64,000 nucleotides of DNA, taken from contig JAFURM010000029.1 of the NCBI GenBank assembly GCA_017471925.1, positions 1 through 64,000 on the forward strand, given 5' to 3'. This DNA is from Bacteroides sp. Its GTDB lineage: Bacteria > Bacteroidota > Bacteroidia > Bacteroidales > Bacteroidaceae. Below the pieces are notes generated by a model. The model did no database searches, had not been told where the DNA came from, and worked only from the letters and a program-made list of their open reading frames with translations. Each line of letters opens with the position of its first letter. Position 1 is the stretch's first letter. Below, piece after piece: positions 8,706-16,483 of the stretch. Position numbers and translations under genes: made by a program.

Positions 8706-10250
8706 TTATTGGCCGAGGATTACGTCTTGCTTAACAAGAACCCACTTCTTGACAGTTGCTTGAACTTGGATTTTTGCTTTCTTCGGGTCGTCGGGGTCAG
8801 TGGCATTTTCATAAGTAGGTTCATAGTGTCCCAAAGCATTGATACCTGTAACTTTCAACTCATACCAGTGGTTGCGTACTGTACCATATTTGCCATGCTC
8901 CATACTAGCTTGAGTCGTAGGATTGTGCTTAATCCATGCAGTATAGTAGCAAACGCCACCCTTGTAGAGGATTACATCTTCCGGTGCGCTGATTGCATAG
9001 CCCTGATACTCAGTGATTACATCAGAACCGTCTTGAGAACTCAGTTTATTATCGATGGCACGATACAGATAAGCGGCCTTCTTGTTTTTGAAAATCAAAC
9101 CCTTGTATACATAGAAAGAACCTTCTGTTACATCGTCGCTTGTTTCCAAATCGCCATCAAAGATAGTCTCTGTAATATCTCCTTTGTTTGCATTGGAAAG
9201 TACTTTGGTAAATACAGTACTGTAGGCATCAGTACCACCGTTAGCCAGCTTTACGTATATTGTATTTTCAGGAGCGAACGCTATTTTGTAAACAACACCT
9301 GTAGTCTGACCATGCAATTGTGCGTTAGCTGCCATTGTGTTCTCCGGACAATAGAATACTGCTTCTGCAGGGGTTGAGAATTCAGCAGCTTCAGCCTGGC
9401 TGAAATTATTCTCTAAGTCGGTAGTACTATTATAGTTCGGGTCTTCTGCATAATACCAACTATTAGTCCAAGAAGGTGTTGTTATACCTGTAGGAGTAAC
9501 CTTATTCTTCACAATATACATTTTCTTATTCAGGTTAATCAAAGAAACGCCCTGCAAAGTTGCTTTGGCAACAACGGTGTTACCGTCTTTTACCTCAAAT
9601 TTAGCATCATTACTATTGTTGAATGTTACCTTGCTGACTACACGCTCAATGTTGGCCTCAACTAGTTTTACTTTTTCTCCATTTGTTACGTCAGTACCAT
9701 CATCATCAACTTCTGTGTCAGTACCATCAACAGTGAAATCTACTTCCTCTACTTTATCAGCATTACTCATGAAGAATTGGTTCGCTGTGCTCAACGTTCC
9801 TGTGATACCGAAAGCTTGTTTCATATTGGTGCTACCGATAATAACGGGAGAGATATTCTCCTTGTTTTTCTCATAGTTGGCCAATACATATACATAGAAC
9901 TTTCCAGGAGTGATATTGAACGGTTCTGTAGCGCGAATTTCTTTGTTGGTCGTAATTTCCGTTTTCATTTCAGGGGTTACAACTTGTTGTGCTACGCCAT
10001 TGGCATCTGCTAATACAATAGTCAATGACTTGATATTATTTTCTGATTCAGTTGCTGCAACTTCATCACCACTATCTCCTGCTGTTTCAGTTCTTGTAGT
10101 TGTGTTTGAAGCAGCAACACTAATCATAATCTGTGCCGTAGCTTTGTCCCCGTCATTGGGATTTACGTTCACGGCTTCATCATCATTTGTGCAAGCCGTC
10201 ATCATTCCGAGGCCCAAGAGGCCCATGACTAAAAAGTTTCTTGTTTTCAT
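8706..10250 (-). CDS. mfa1: Mfa1-type major fimbrial subunit (type V pilin)
   Basis: A 514-residue lipoprotein precursor. I start it at 10250, where the protein begins with a signal peptide ending in the lipobox GMMTAC (Cys20); the open frame extends upstream but that extension is Arg/Gly-rich and lacks pilin features. Type V pilins are lipidated, exported to the surface and cleaved after an Arg or Lys so that a C-terminal or freed strand can complete the next subunit. Arg53 in the segment NTTTRTETAG is a plausible cleavage site. The C-terminus ends in a beta-strand-like VKKWVLVKQDVILGQ. The family match rests on the N-terminal pattern and the locus. The gene is clearly AT-richer than its neighbours, as expected for a variable surface antigen. 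Confidence 0.85.
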   Translation of the reverse strand: MKTRNFLVMGLLGLGMMTACTNDDEAVNVNPNDGDKATAQIMISVAASNTTTRTETAGDSGDEVAATESENNIKSLTIVLADANGVAQQVVTPEMKTEITTNKEIRATEPFNITPGKFYVYVLANYEKNKENISPVIIGSTNMKQAFGITGTLSTANQFFMSNADKVEEVDFTVDGTDTEVDDDGTDVTNGEKVKLVEANIERVVSKVTFNNSNDAKFEVKDGNTVVAKATLQGVSLINLNKKMYIVKNKVTPTGITTPSWTNSWYYAEDPNYNSTTDLENNFSQAEAAEFSTPAEAVFYCPENTMAANAQLHGQTTGVVYKIAFAPENTIYVKLANGGTDAYSTVFTKVLSNANKGDITETIFDGDLETSDDVTEGSFYVYKGLIFKNKKAAYLYRAIDNKLSSQDGSDVITEYQGYAISAPEDVILYKGGVCYYTAWIKHNPTTQASMEHGKYGTVRNHWYELKVTGINALGHYEPTYENATDPDDPKKAKIQVQATVKKWVLVKQDVILGQ

Positions 10251-10309
10251 AATTGATAAATAATTGAGTTGGAATTTAAATTGTTTTGCTTGTTTGCTTG
10301 ATAGGGGGG

Positions 10310-11779
10310 TTAGTAGCCACGCTTTTGCAGTTCGCTGAGGTTGTGGCGGGCCTGCTCGTCGCCTTCGGCGGCGGCCTTCTGCCACCACAGGACGGCCTCC
10401 TCCACTTTGCCCTGCTGCCACAGGAGGCAGGCGCGGTTATTCCAAGTGGCGGGCTCGTTTTGCGTGTTCAGCAGGTAGCGTTCGGCCATCTCTATGTCGC
10501 CTGTCTGCAGGCAGGCCAGGGCGGCGTTGCTGTTGGCAATGGAGTGGCGGGGATAGGTGTCGGCTGCTATGCAGAGCACCTGGGCACGGATGCCGGGCTT
10601 GTCGGCATAGTAGGCGTCTATGACGCGATAGAACTCATGGATGTTCAGCTCGGAGGGGTTGGTGAAGACCAGCTGGCGTGCCTCGTCGGGGGTGCGCTCG
10701 CGGCTGATGTAGGAGATGGTAAAGGTGTTCTTGCGCAGATAGGGGTAGATGGCATGAAGCAGTGTGCGGTAGGGAACACCTTCACCTATTTCCTTGATGC
10801 GGTCTTCGCGGCGATCCAGATTGGGCTCGGCGGCTATGATGTCCAGAATCTCTTGCTTGTGGGGCAGCTCGTAGGTCTGCAACACCTCCACCAGTCCGTC
10901 CCAGTTTTCGGTGCCGGGCTTCACGACGAGGAGCGTGTCGGGCATGGTGTAGTGCTTCAGGATGTGGCTCTTCAGGGCCTCGGCACGGCCTTGTGAAAGC
11001 TCGATGTTGTGGGCCAGCTTGCCTTCGGGGGAGGCGTGGCCGGTAATCTCGATGGTGCGGATTTCGTAGATGGGGTTGCGCTGCACGAAGAGCAGGGCGG
11101 AGTCTATCTTGGCCAGCTCGCTCTGGTTGCCATAGCGGGTGGGATAGAGGATGGTCTGGTCTACGGGGTAGATGAGGTAGGCGTCGCGCTGCAGGCTGTG
11201 AGGCGTGTACTCCACGGGGCACTCGCGCCAGGAGGAGAGCTGAATCTGCGGGGTGTAGAGCAGGGTGGGCTGCAGGTTTTGCAGGTTGTTGCCGCTGCCT
11301 TTGCAGTTACATCCCGTGACCTTTTCGTCCAAAGCCAGCGACGCGCTGTCCATCCAGCTCTCGTAGGGGAGGGAGGCGCGGTAGGCCACGTAGCGGTTTT
11401 CGTCGCGGTTGCCCTTCAGCACGGTGTAGGCATCGGTGGTCTGGATGCCGTCGCGCAGGTCTTTCAGTGCGCGCTTGCGTCCGTTCACCACGATGGGGGG
11501 GAGGGTTTCGGTGTGGTTGCCGTCGTGGCTGCGCAGGATGGGTGTGATGACGCGTTTCTCCTGGCTGCGCACGTTCTTCTCGCCGAGGTCGATGTTCATC
11601 TGCACGGCCACGTTGCCTTTCTCTATGCGCACGTTGCTGTCGGTGGCCGTGGCCTGATAGCGCGGGGCTTCGTCGCGTGACGGCTCCTGTGCGGCGGCAG
11701 CGGCTGGCGTGGCGAGGGCTGCGAGGGCAAGGAGGGTCTTGCAGAGGGTGGCGATTATGTTCTTCTGTAGGCTGTTCAT
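10310..11779 (-). CDS. DUF3868 protein with OmpA-like and TPR-like segments
   Basis: A 489-residue exported protein with a signal peptide ending near AAAAAQE. The middle section (about residues 230-300) carries the OmpA C-terminal pattern GHASPEGKLAHNIELSQGRA, which usually contacts peptidoglycan. The last 110 residues form TPR-like helices (NSNAALACLQTGD, WNNRACLLWQQGK). DUF3868 proteins commonly sit just upstream of Mfa1-type pilin genes in Bacteroides and are thought to link the fimbrial apparatus to the cell wall. It lies 40 bp after the DUF3575 gene and 59 bp before the pilin gene, so it belongs to the same operon. Exact role unproven. Confidence 0.8.
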   Translation of the reverse strand: MNSLQKNIIATLCKTLLALAALATPAAAAAQEPSRDEAPRYQATATDSNVRIEKGNVAVQMNIDLGEKNVRSQEKRVITPILRSHDGNHTETLPPIVVNGRKRALKDLRDGIQTTDAYTVLKGNRDENRYVAYRASLPYESWMDSASLALDEKVTGCNCKGSGNNLQNLQPTLLYTPQIQLSSWRECPVEYTPHSLQRDAYLIYPVDQTILYPTRYGNQSELAKIDSALLFVQRNPIYEIRTIEITGHASPEGKLAHNIELSQGRAEALKSHILKHYTMPDTLLVVKPGTENWDGLVEVLQTYELPHKQEILDIIAAEPNLDRREDRIKEIGEGVPYRTLLHAIYPYLRKNTFTISYISRERTPDEARQLVFTNPSELNIHEFYRVIDAYYADKPGIRAQVLCIAADTYPRHSIANSNAALACLQTGDIEMAERYLLNTQNEPATWNNRACLLWQQGKVEEAVLWWQKAAAEGDEQARHNLSELQKRGY

Positions 11780-11818
11780 TTTTCTATTCGTTTATTTTTC
11801 GTTGAGGCGTTTAAGCGT

Positions 11819-12403
11819 TTATTTAAGTACGTAGACGAGGTTGATGGCTGCTTTGGTGGGGCCTACGTAGTGGCGGTTGGCGTCTTTCTCGGCACTGCCG
11901 CATCCGGGGCAGGGGTATTTCTTGTAGTCGATGTAGAGGTAGCCGAGTCCCAGGGTCAGCTCCAGTCCCCACTTGCGTCCCAGCATCCAGTGGTATCCCC
12001 AGGAGAGTCCTCCGCCTGCGGCCCATCCCTGGTAGCGGTGGTCTTCCAGTTCGGGGAAGGCTCCGAAGGGGAGCTTCAGTCCTCCGGCGTTGAACTGTCC
12101 GCCCAGTGCGTGGAGTCCGAAGAAGTGCCCGTTGAAGGTTTCGCAGGTCCACCATCTGTATTCGGGCTGCACGAGCCAGTGCTTCAGCTTCTTGGTGTCG
12201 GAGTATTCCCAGGGCTGCCATCCTCCTTGCAGTACGAGCGACTGTCTGCCTCCTGTGGCAAACTCCATGGCCAGGTTGGGCGTTGCGGTGGCCAGATAGA
12301 GCAGGTTGCTTTTCACGACCACGTCCTGGGCGCCGGCCTTTCCCGTACACATTATTAATAGGGAGGCGATGAGCAGCATTTTCAATGTAACTAAGAGTTT
12401 CAT
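11819..12403 (-). CDS. DUF3575 outer-membrane beta-barrel-like protein
   Basis: A 194-residue protein with a cleavable signal peptide (hydrophobic residues 4-20, then GKAGAQ). The body alternates aromatic and polar residues as in small beta-barrels, with NLLYLATATPNLAMEFA at the start, the pattern of DUF3575. A cluster with two Cys (CPGCG) lies near the C-terminus. DUF3575 and DUF3868 genes form a recurring pair at the head of Mfa-type fimbrial operons. This is the first gene of the operon, with a leader of about 135 nt after the predicted promoter. Function in fimbrial assembly is inferred from context only. Confidence 0.8.
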   Translation of the reverse strand: MKLLVTLKMLLIASLLIMCTGKAGAQDVVVKSNLLYLATATPNLAMEFATGGRQSLVLQGGWQPWEYSDTKKLKHWLVQPEYRWWTCETFNGHFFGLHALGGQFNAGGLKLPFGAFPELEDHRYQGWAAGGGLSWGYHWMLGRKWGLELTLGLGYLYIDYKKYPCPGCGSAEKDANRHYVGPTKAAINLVYVLK

Positions 12404-12542
12404 CTTTCTAAGTTTGTTTTTCTTCTGTTGTTTTTCGTTTCTCGTTCGTTTTTCTTGCTTGGGCCGATGGGCTTTCCGCTTGTCGGCTTTCGCGCTAAAA
12501 TTTGTTTTTCTTCTGGCTTGCGGCTACTTCTTTTCCGCACTG

Positions 12543-12573
12543 CAAAGGTAGGGCAAACGGCACGTGCCGGAAA
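12543..12573 (-). promoter_or_regulatory. Promoter of the fimbrial operon
   Basis: On the minus strand TTTC, a 19-bp spacer and TACCTTTG match the Bacteroidetes -33/-7 consensus (TTTG, N19-21, TAnnTTTG) with one change. The predicted start near 12538 gives a leader of about 135 nt that contains a GCCGA/TCGGC hairpin around 12470-12494. No inverted repeats of invertible-promoter type flank it. Confidence 0.75.
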
Positions 12574-12912
12574 GGAGTATAACCGTTGTATAAGCAGAAT
12601 TTTGATGATACACCCCGCTCAGGAGTCTTCTGGGTGGGGTTGGAGGGAAAGAAATATTGAGGTTGTATAATTAACGGAAGGATTAAATTAATCGGTTAAT
12701 CGGAATTTTAAGGGGTTTGTTAAGTGACGGCGTCCGCCCGCCCCTTCCGTCCCCTCCGCAAGCAGGCGGAAAGGGAGAGGCGCGGTAAGTTTTTGTAAAG
12801 CGTTCGGTAAGTTTCTGGAGGGCGGAAGGTAAACGAAATCAGCGTGAGAAGGGCCTCTGAGGGTGGGGAGAGGTAAATAGTGAAGGCGTATCAAAAAACA
12901 AATCATTGAGAT
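12574..12912. other. Intergenic stretch without a recognisable gene
   Basis: Between the fimbrial promoter and the inverted repeat at 12913 I see only a 77-codon frame without a convincing start region or domain. No terminator, tRNA or regulatory palindrome was recognised. Confidence 0.5.
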
Positions 12913-13012
12913 TTTAGGCACGGATTACACGGATAATCACTGATTATATCACTATTTTATATCTGATATGGTTATAATCCAACTGTGAAAATCCGTGTAA
13001 TCCGTGCCTAAA
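12913..13012. repeat. Inverted repeat element, 22-bp perfect arms (CACGGATTACACGGAT family)
   Basis: Arms at 12913-12934 and 12991-13012 are exact reverse complements (core GGCACGGATTACACGGAT) around a 56-bp AT-rich centre. Related elements occur at 42941-43003 and 63506-63601, so this is a dispersed intergenic repeat able to form a long hairpin, not a unique regulatory site. Confidence 0.85.
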
Positions 13013-13033
13013 TCGAGATTTGTCCCACCTTCA

Positions 13034-14239
13034 TTATATAGAGGTGAGGCGTTCTGCCTGGATGATGACGTGGCTGTCGTCGGCCAGTGTGGTGGCAAAG
13101 AGGTGATGGTCGCCTCCCTCGGCTATCTTCAGGCGTTTGCGCAGGTCGGCCACGCTCATGGGGAAGTTGCGCACGGTCAGGTTGGCCCGCTTGATGCCGG
13201 CAGTCAGAGCCTTCAGCTCCTTCTTGCCGAAGCCGCTGTGGCCCGTGATGCGGAAGCAACGGCCGGGAAATTCGGGGAGAAGACGGTCGGAGGTGTAGAG
13301 GTGACTGTTGGCATGCAACTTCTCCACCTTATATATATTAGTCAGACTGCGGAAAGCGCCGGCCTTCAGCAAGGTCACGTTGGGCTCGTAGAGGTAAGTG
13401 CCGAGTTGCGTGGCTATGGGGCAGGGGGCTGCCTGCTCCTCGCGTCGGCAGAAACGGAAAGAGGAGGGATGCTGGCCTAAGTTGATGCAGTGGAAGGGTA
13501 TCTCCTCCGGGGCACTTCCCCCTTCCCGCCCGAGCACCAGCAGGAGCTCTTTGCACTCATTGTTCAGTGCCACGACGTGTACCTCCTGCACGTGGCGCAG
13601 TTCGCTGATGGCCAGGCTGAGGTCCAGCATGGGCGACAGCTTCACCAACACATGGGCAGCCTTCTGCAACAACAGCTCCTCTAACCGGCTCACGTCAGGC
13701 TCACAGTCGGTAATGGCCACCGTCTTTCCGCCATGCAGGTCGCGTCGGGCGGGGTCGATGAATATCCAGTCGTTCTCCGGCATCTCCTGCAGATAGTCCG
13801 TGCTGTCCATGTGCCTCACGTCGATATGGCGGAGGCCCAGCAGCGGAAAGTTGTGGCGTGCTGCCTGGCAGAGCACCTCCTGACGCTCCACATAAGTGAC
13901 CTGCGTGAAGTTCGGAGCCAGGAAGGCACAGTCTATGCCGAAGCCCCCCGTGAGGTCCGTCAGCGTGCCACATGGGGCGATCTGCGTCACCAACCTGCCC
14001 TTATAGCGTGCCGTGGCCTCCGACGAACATTGCTCCATGCTGAGGCGGGGCGGATAGATGATGCCCTCAACGGCCGCCCAGGAGGGCAGTTTTTCCCGTG
14101 CCGCCTGCCATCCGGCAATCTGCGTCAGTGCCGCGCCCATCTCCACCAGTGGGTAGCGCGCCGCCTGTAGTGCCAGCTGTCTTACGTCCTGCAGCCTGTG
14201 TTCGCGGATAAACTCTTCAGTCTCTTTGGATAGTATCAT
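13034..14239 (-). CDS. Class I SAM-dependent methyltransferase with THUMP-like C-terminal domain
   Basis: A 401-residue cytosolic protein. I start it at 14239 (MILSKETEEFI) because a TATCTTTG -7 box lies 33 bp upstream, inside the longer open frame. The Rossmann core runs from about residue 95: DLTGGFGIDCAF is the SAM-binding loop, VTYVERQE the acidic end of strand 2, and DWIFIDPARR the DPxR catalytic-type motif, similar to RNA-guanine methyltransferases. The C-terminal 90 residues match the THUMP-like/ferredoxin-like fold described for P. gingivalis PG_1098. The substrate is probably structured RNA, but this is inference. It reads away from the tRNA gene, after a terminator. Confidence 0.8.
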   Translation of the reverse strand: MILSKETEEFIREHRLQDVRQLALQAARYPLVEMGAALTQIAGWQAAREKLPSWAAVEGIIYPPRLSMEQCSSEATARYKGRLVTQIAPCGTLTDLTGGFGIDCAFLAPNFTQVTYVERQEVLCQAARHNFPLLGLRHIDVRHMDSTDYLQEMPENDWIFIDPARRDLHGGKTVAITDCEPDVSRLEELLLQKAAHVLVKLSPMLDLSLAISELRHVQEVHVVALNNECKELLLVLGREGGSAPEEIPFHCINLGQHPSSFRFCRREEQAAPCPIATQLGTYLYEPNVTLLKAGAFRSLTNIYKVEKLHANSHLYTSDRLLPEFPGRCFRITGHSGFGKKELKALTAGIKRANLTVRNFPMSVADLRKRLKIAEGGDHHLFATTLADDSHVIIQAERLTSI

Positions 14240-14271
14240 GGGTAGTGAGGGTGGTTTACATCTACGTGGGG

Positions 14272-14279
14272 CAAAGATA
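14272..14279 (-). promoter_or_regulatory. -7 box (TATCTTTG) for the methyltransferase gene
   Basis: An exact TAnnTTTG match on the minus strand, 33 bp before the chosen start at 14239. No TTTG was found at the usual -33 spacing. It lies just after the tRNA terminator, so the gene is probably transcribed on its own. Confidence 0.55.
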
Positions 14280-14301
14280 GGGCGAATAAATGAAAAACTC
14301 A

Positions 14302-14336
14302 TAAGAAAAAGCACCTACAGAAGTCTGCAAGTGCTT
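14302..14336 (-). terminator. Intrinsic terminator after the tRNA gene
   Basis: On the minus strand AAGCACTTGCAG pairs with CTGTAGGTGCTT (two imperfect pairs) and is followed by TTTCTTA. It begins 12 nt after the tRNA 3' end and would end the lrp-DUF4491-tRNA transcript. Confidence 0.8.
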
Positions 14337-14347
14337 AATTGTCAATG

Positions 14348-14421
14348 TGGACCAGCTTGGGCTTGAACCAAGGACCTCCAGATTATGAGTCTGTTGCTCT
14401 AACCAACTGAGCTACAAGTCC
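14348..14421 (-). tRNA. tRNA with CAU anticodon (Met or lysidine-modified Ile2)
   Basis: A 74-nt cloverleaf on the minus strand: acceptor strand GGACTTG, D arm GCTC...GAGC, anticodon loop CTCATAA, T arm CTTGG/CCAAG around TTCAAGC, and acceptor CTGGTCC with discriminator A. CCA is not encoded. The acceptor has one T-T mismatch and the first anticodon-stem pair is A-G. From sequence alone I cannot decide between elongator Met and Ile(CAU). It lies 75 bp after the DUF4491 gene in the same direction. Confidence 0.9.
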
Positions 14422-14496
14422 GGTGACCCCTTGTGTGGGATGCGGGGACAAAAGTAGTGCTTTCTGCTGAATTATGCAAGTCTTTGGACCGTTTTT

Positions 14497-14808
14497 TCAG
14501 AACTTGTAGGTGCGCTTGGGGTTCTTGGGGAACCAGCCTTTGCGCACGCGCTCTTCCTGGTCGAAGACTTCCTTGATGGTCCAGAAGGAGGAGAAGGCAA
14601 AGACGCCGGCCAACGTGGAAAGCAGGACGTTGTCGGTGCAGAGCGAGAGCGTCACACCGCCTATGCCCAGCAAGAGGAATATCCACCAGCATCGTGTGCC
14701 CCAATGGTATTCGGCCTTGATTACAACAGGGTGGAAGAGGCCGATGATGAGGAATGTGCAGATGCCGATGAATAGTCCCGACAGGTGATAGTCGTTCAGG
14801 ATGTCCAT
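14497..14808 (-). CDS. DUF4491 family small membrane protein
   Basis: A 103-residue protein with three predicted membrane segments (about residues 10-28, 41-57 and 60-76) and a positively charged C-terminal tail (RKGWFPKNPKRTYKF). The layout and the segment GLFHPVVIKAEYHWGT match DUF4491, a family of Bacteroidetes inner-membrane proteins without known function. It follows the Lrp regulator gene by 11 bp, so the two are probably cotranscribed, with the tRNA gene downstream. Confidence 0.8.
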   Translation of the reverse strand: MDILNDYHLSGLFIGICTFLIIGLFHPVVIKAEYHWGTRCWWIFLLLGIGGVTLSLCTDNVLLSTLAGVFAFSSFWTIKEVFDQEERVRKGWFPKNPKRTYKF

Positions 14809-14819
14809 GCGCGATGCCG

Positions 14820-15284
14820 TTACTTCTCGGGACAGATGGGTATTTCCTTCTTGATGCTCTGATCCAGGGAGATGAGGGTCTCGGTGGAGGCTACGCCGGG
14901 AATCTCCTGCATCCTGTTGTTCAGCAGGTCCATCAGGTGTTCGTTGTCACGTGCGTAGACCTTGGTCAGCATGGTGTAGGTGCCGGTGGTGAAGTGGCAC
15001 TCCACGATTTCGGGGATTTTCTCCAGTTCGGCCACGACGGCTTTGTACATGGAGCCTTTCTCCAGTCTGATACCCACGTAGGTACAGGTGCTGTAGCCCA
15101 GCGACTTGGGGTTTACGTGATAGCCCGAGCCGATGATGACTCCCAGGTCGATGAGACGTTGCACCCGTTGGTGGATGGCTGCACGCGATACGCCACACTC
15201 GGCGGCTACGTCTTTGAAGGGGATGCGGGCGTTCTGGGAGATGATTTCCAGAATCTGCAGGTCGAGATTGTCTATTTTTTCCAT
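14820..15284 (-). CDS. Lrp/AsnC family transcriptional regulator
   Basis: A 154-residue DNA-binding regulator. Residues 1-60 form the winged helix-turn-helix (NLDLQILEIISQNARIP, then CGVSRAAIHQRVQRL as recognition helix), and residues 65-150 the RAM/AsnC ligand-binding domain with the beta strand CHFTTGTYTMLTKVYA. Such proteins form octamers that sense amino acids and control amino-acid metabolism genes. The target is not evident from the neighbours. A TATATTTG -7 box lies 43 bp upstream of the start. Confidence 0.92.
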   Translation of the reverse strand: MEKIDNLDLQILEIISQNARIPFKDVAAECGVSRAAIHQRVQRLIDLGVIIGSGYHVNPKSLGYSTCTYVGIRLEKGSMYKAVVAELEKIPEIVECHFTTGTYTMLTKVYARDNEHLMDLLNNRMQEIPGVASTETLISLDQSIKKEIPICPEK

Positions 15285-15326
15285 AAGTAAGAATGTATAT
15301 GTTCTTGTCTGTTATCAAAAAGTAAG

Positions 15327-15334
15327 CAAATATA
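15327..15334 (-). promoter_or_regulatory. -7 box (TATATTTG) for the Lrp gene
   Basis: Exact TAnnTTTG match on the minus strand, 43 bp before the lrp start. The region upstream is AT-rich without a clear TTTG at -33. Confidence 0.5.
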
Positions 15335-15416
15335 GGACTTTATTTTAATTTATCTATGCTTTGAGGAGAAAAAAAATTAAAAGGGAACTGCACGCTGTTT
15401 TTGTGGGGATAAAATG

Positions 15417-15487
15417 AGGCACGGAGTGCGCGATACTTGGCGGAGATGGGGTGTCCATTCCGTTTCGTATTCGTGTGCTCCGTGCCT
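15417..15487. repeat. Long imperfect inverted repeat downstream of the FKBP lipoprotein gene
   Basis: AGGCACGGAG (15417-15426) pairs with CTCCGTGCCT (15478-15487), and the pairing continues imperfectly inward (GCGCGATAC with GTATTCGTG). No T-run follows on either strand, so it is more like the other GGCACGG intergenic elements than a terminator. It lies 49 bp past the FKBP stop. Confidence 0.6.
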
Positions 15488-15535
15488 TGTCAGTCCGGGT
15501 GATGCTTCGCCCGGTGTGTATGGGTCCGGTGGGGA

Positions 15536-16432
15536 TTATTTCTTTTTCTCTTCGTCAATGCCCACCAGTTCCACCTCGAAGATGAGGGCTGAGAAGGGCT
15601 TGATTTGGGCGCCGGTTTCGCGTGAGCCGTATGCCAGCTCTTGCGGGATGTAGAGTTCCCACTTGGAGCCTACGGGCATCAAGGTCAGTGCTTCAGTCCA
15701 GCCTTTGATGACCTGGTTGGCGCGGAAGGTGGCGGGTTGAGAGTTGCCGTCCTTGTCCTTGCGCTTGTAGGAGCTGTCGAACTCGGTGCCGTCAATCAGC
15801 GTGCCGCGATAGTTCACCTTCACCTTGTCGGTCTTTTCGGGGATGGCTCCCTTGCCTTGAGTGATGACCTTGTATTGCAGGCCGCTCGGAGTGGTCACTA
15901 CGCCCTCTTTCTGCTTGTTCTCGGCCAGGAACTTCTCGCCGGCTTCCTTGTTTTCAGCGTATCTTTCCAACAGGGCTTTCTCCTTGATGGATTCAGTCTT
16001 GGCTGTGGAGTATGCCTGAGCCTCGTCCATGTTCATGGTTTTGTGGTCGCCCACTACGCCGGCGATGAAACCGGCCAGCAGGTCTTCGCGGCTGATGGTC
16101 TTGGTGCTGTCGCTACCGAAGATTTGCTGGTTGAAGCCTTCTACCCATTGCTTGCTCACGTTCTGGCCGATTTGCAGACCCATCATGTAGGCCACGTCTT
16201 CGTCGCCCACCATGGCTGCACCTTCCTTGAATCCCTTCAGGAAGTCTGCCATCTGTGTGGAGTCTACGCCTTGCTGGGCCAGGTATTGCTCCAGGCCCTG
16301 TGTGCGTGCCATGCCGATGGCATAGGAGAGTGAGTCTACTTCGTTTTTCAGGTTTGCTTTCGGGCTTTGGGCCGTACAGGAGGCCAGTCCGGCGGCGATT
16401 GCAACGGCCGCGATGAGGATTGTTTTCTTCAT
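15536..16432 (-). CDS. FKBP-type peptidyl-prolyl isomerase, lipoprotein
   Basis: A 298-residue protein. The signal peptide ends in the lipobox GLASC (Cys19), placing it in the periplasm or outer membrane. Residues about 30-150 are the helical dimerisation domain FKBP_N (SLSYAIGMARTQGLEQYL), and residues about 190-295 the FKBP domain (VKVNYRGTLIDGTEFDSS, QVIKGWTEALTLMPVGSKW, IPQELAYG). It would speed proline isomerisation and act as a chaperone for envelope proteins, like Mip/FkpA. A second FKBP gene lies 51 bp upstream in the same direction, so the two form a tandem pair that probably arose by duplication. Confidence 0.93.
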   Translation of the reverse strand: MKKTILIAAVAIAAGLASCTAQSPKANLKNEVDSLSYAIGMARTQGLEQYLAQQGVDSTQMADFLKGFKEGAAMVGDEDVAYMMGLQIGQNVSKQWVEGFNQQIFGSDSTKTISREDLLAGFIAGVVGDHKTMNMDEAQAYSTAKTESIKEKALLERYAENKEAGEKFLAENKQKEGVVTTPSGLQYKVITQGKGAIPEKTDKVKVNYRGTLIDGTEFDSSYKRKDKDGNSQPATFRANQVIKGWTEALTLMPVGSKWELYIPQELAYGSRETGAQIKPFSALIFEVELVGIDEEKKK

Positions 16433-16483
16433 ATTCTTTTTTTAATTGATAGTTGACAGTTGTTAATTGATGATTGGGGGAGT

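Noticed and set aside
10251-10421. N-terminal extension of the Mfa1 frame
   Set aside because: The extra 57 codons overlap the end of the DUF3868 gene and precede a complete lipoprotein signal, so the start at 10250 is preferred.
12913-13012. Invertible promoter for the fimbrial operon
   Set aside because: The 22-bp inverted repeat encloses only 56 bp with no TAnnTTTG box on either strand, the real promoter lies at 12543-12573, and the same repeat occurs at unrelated sites.
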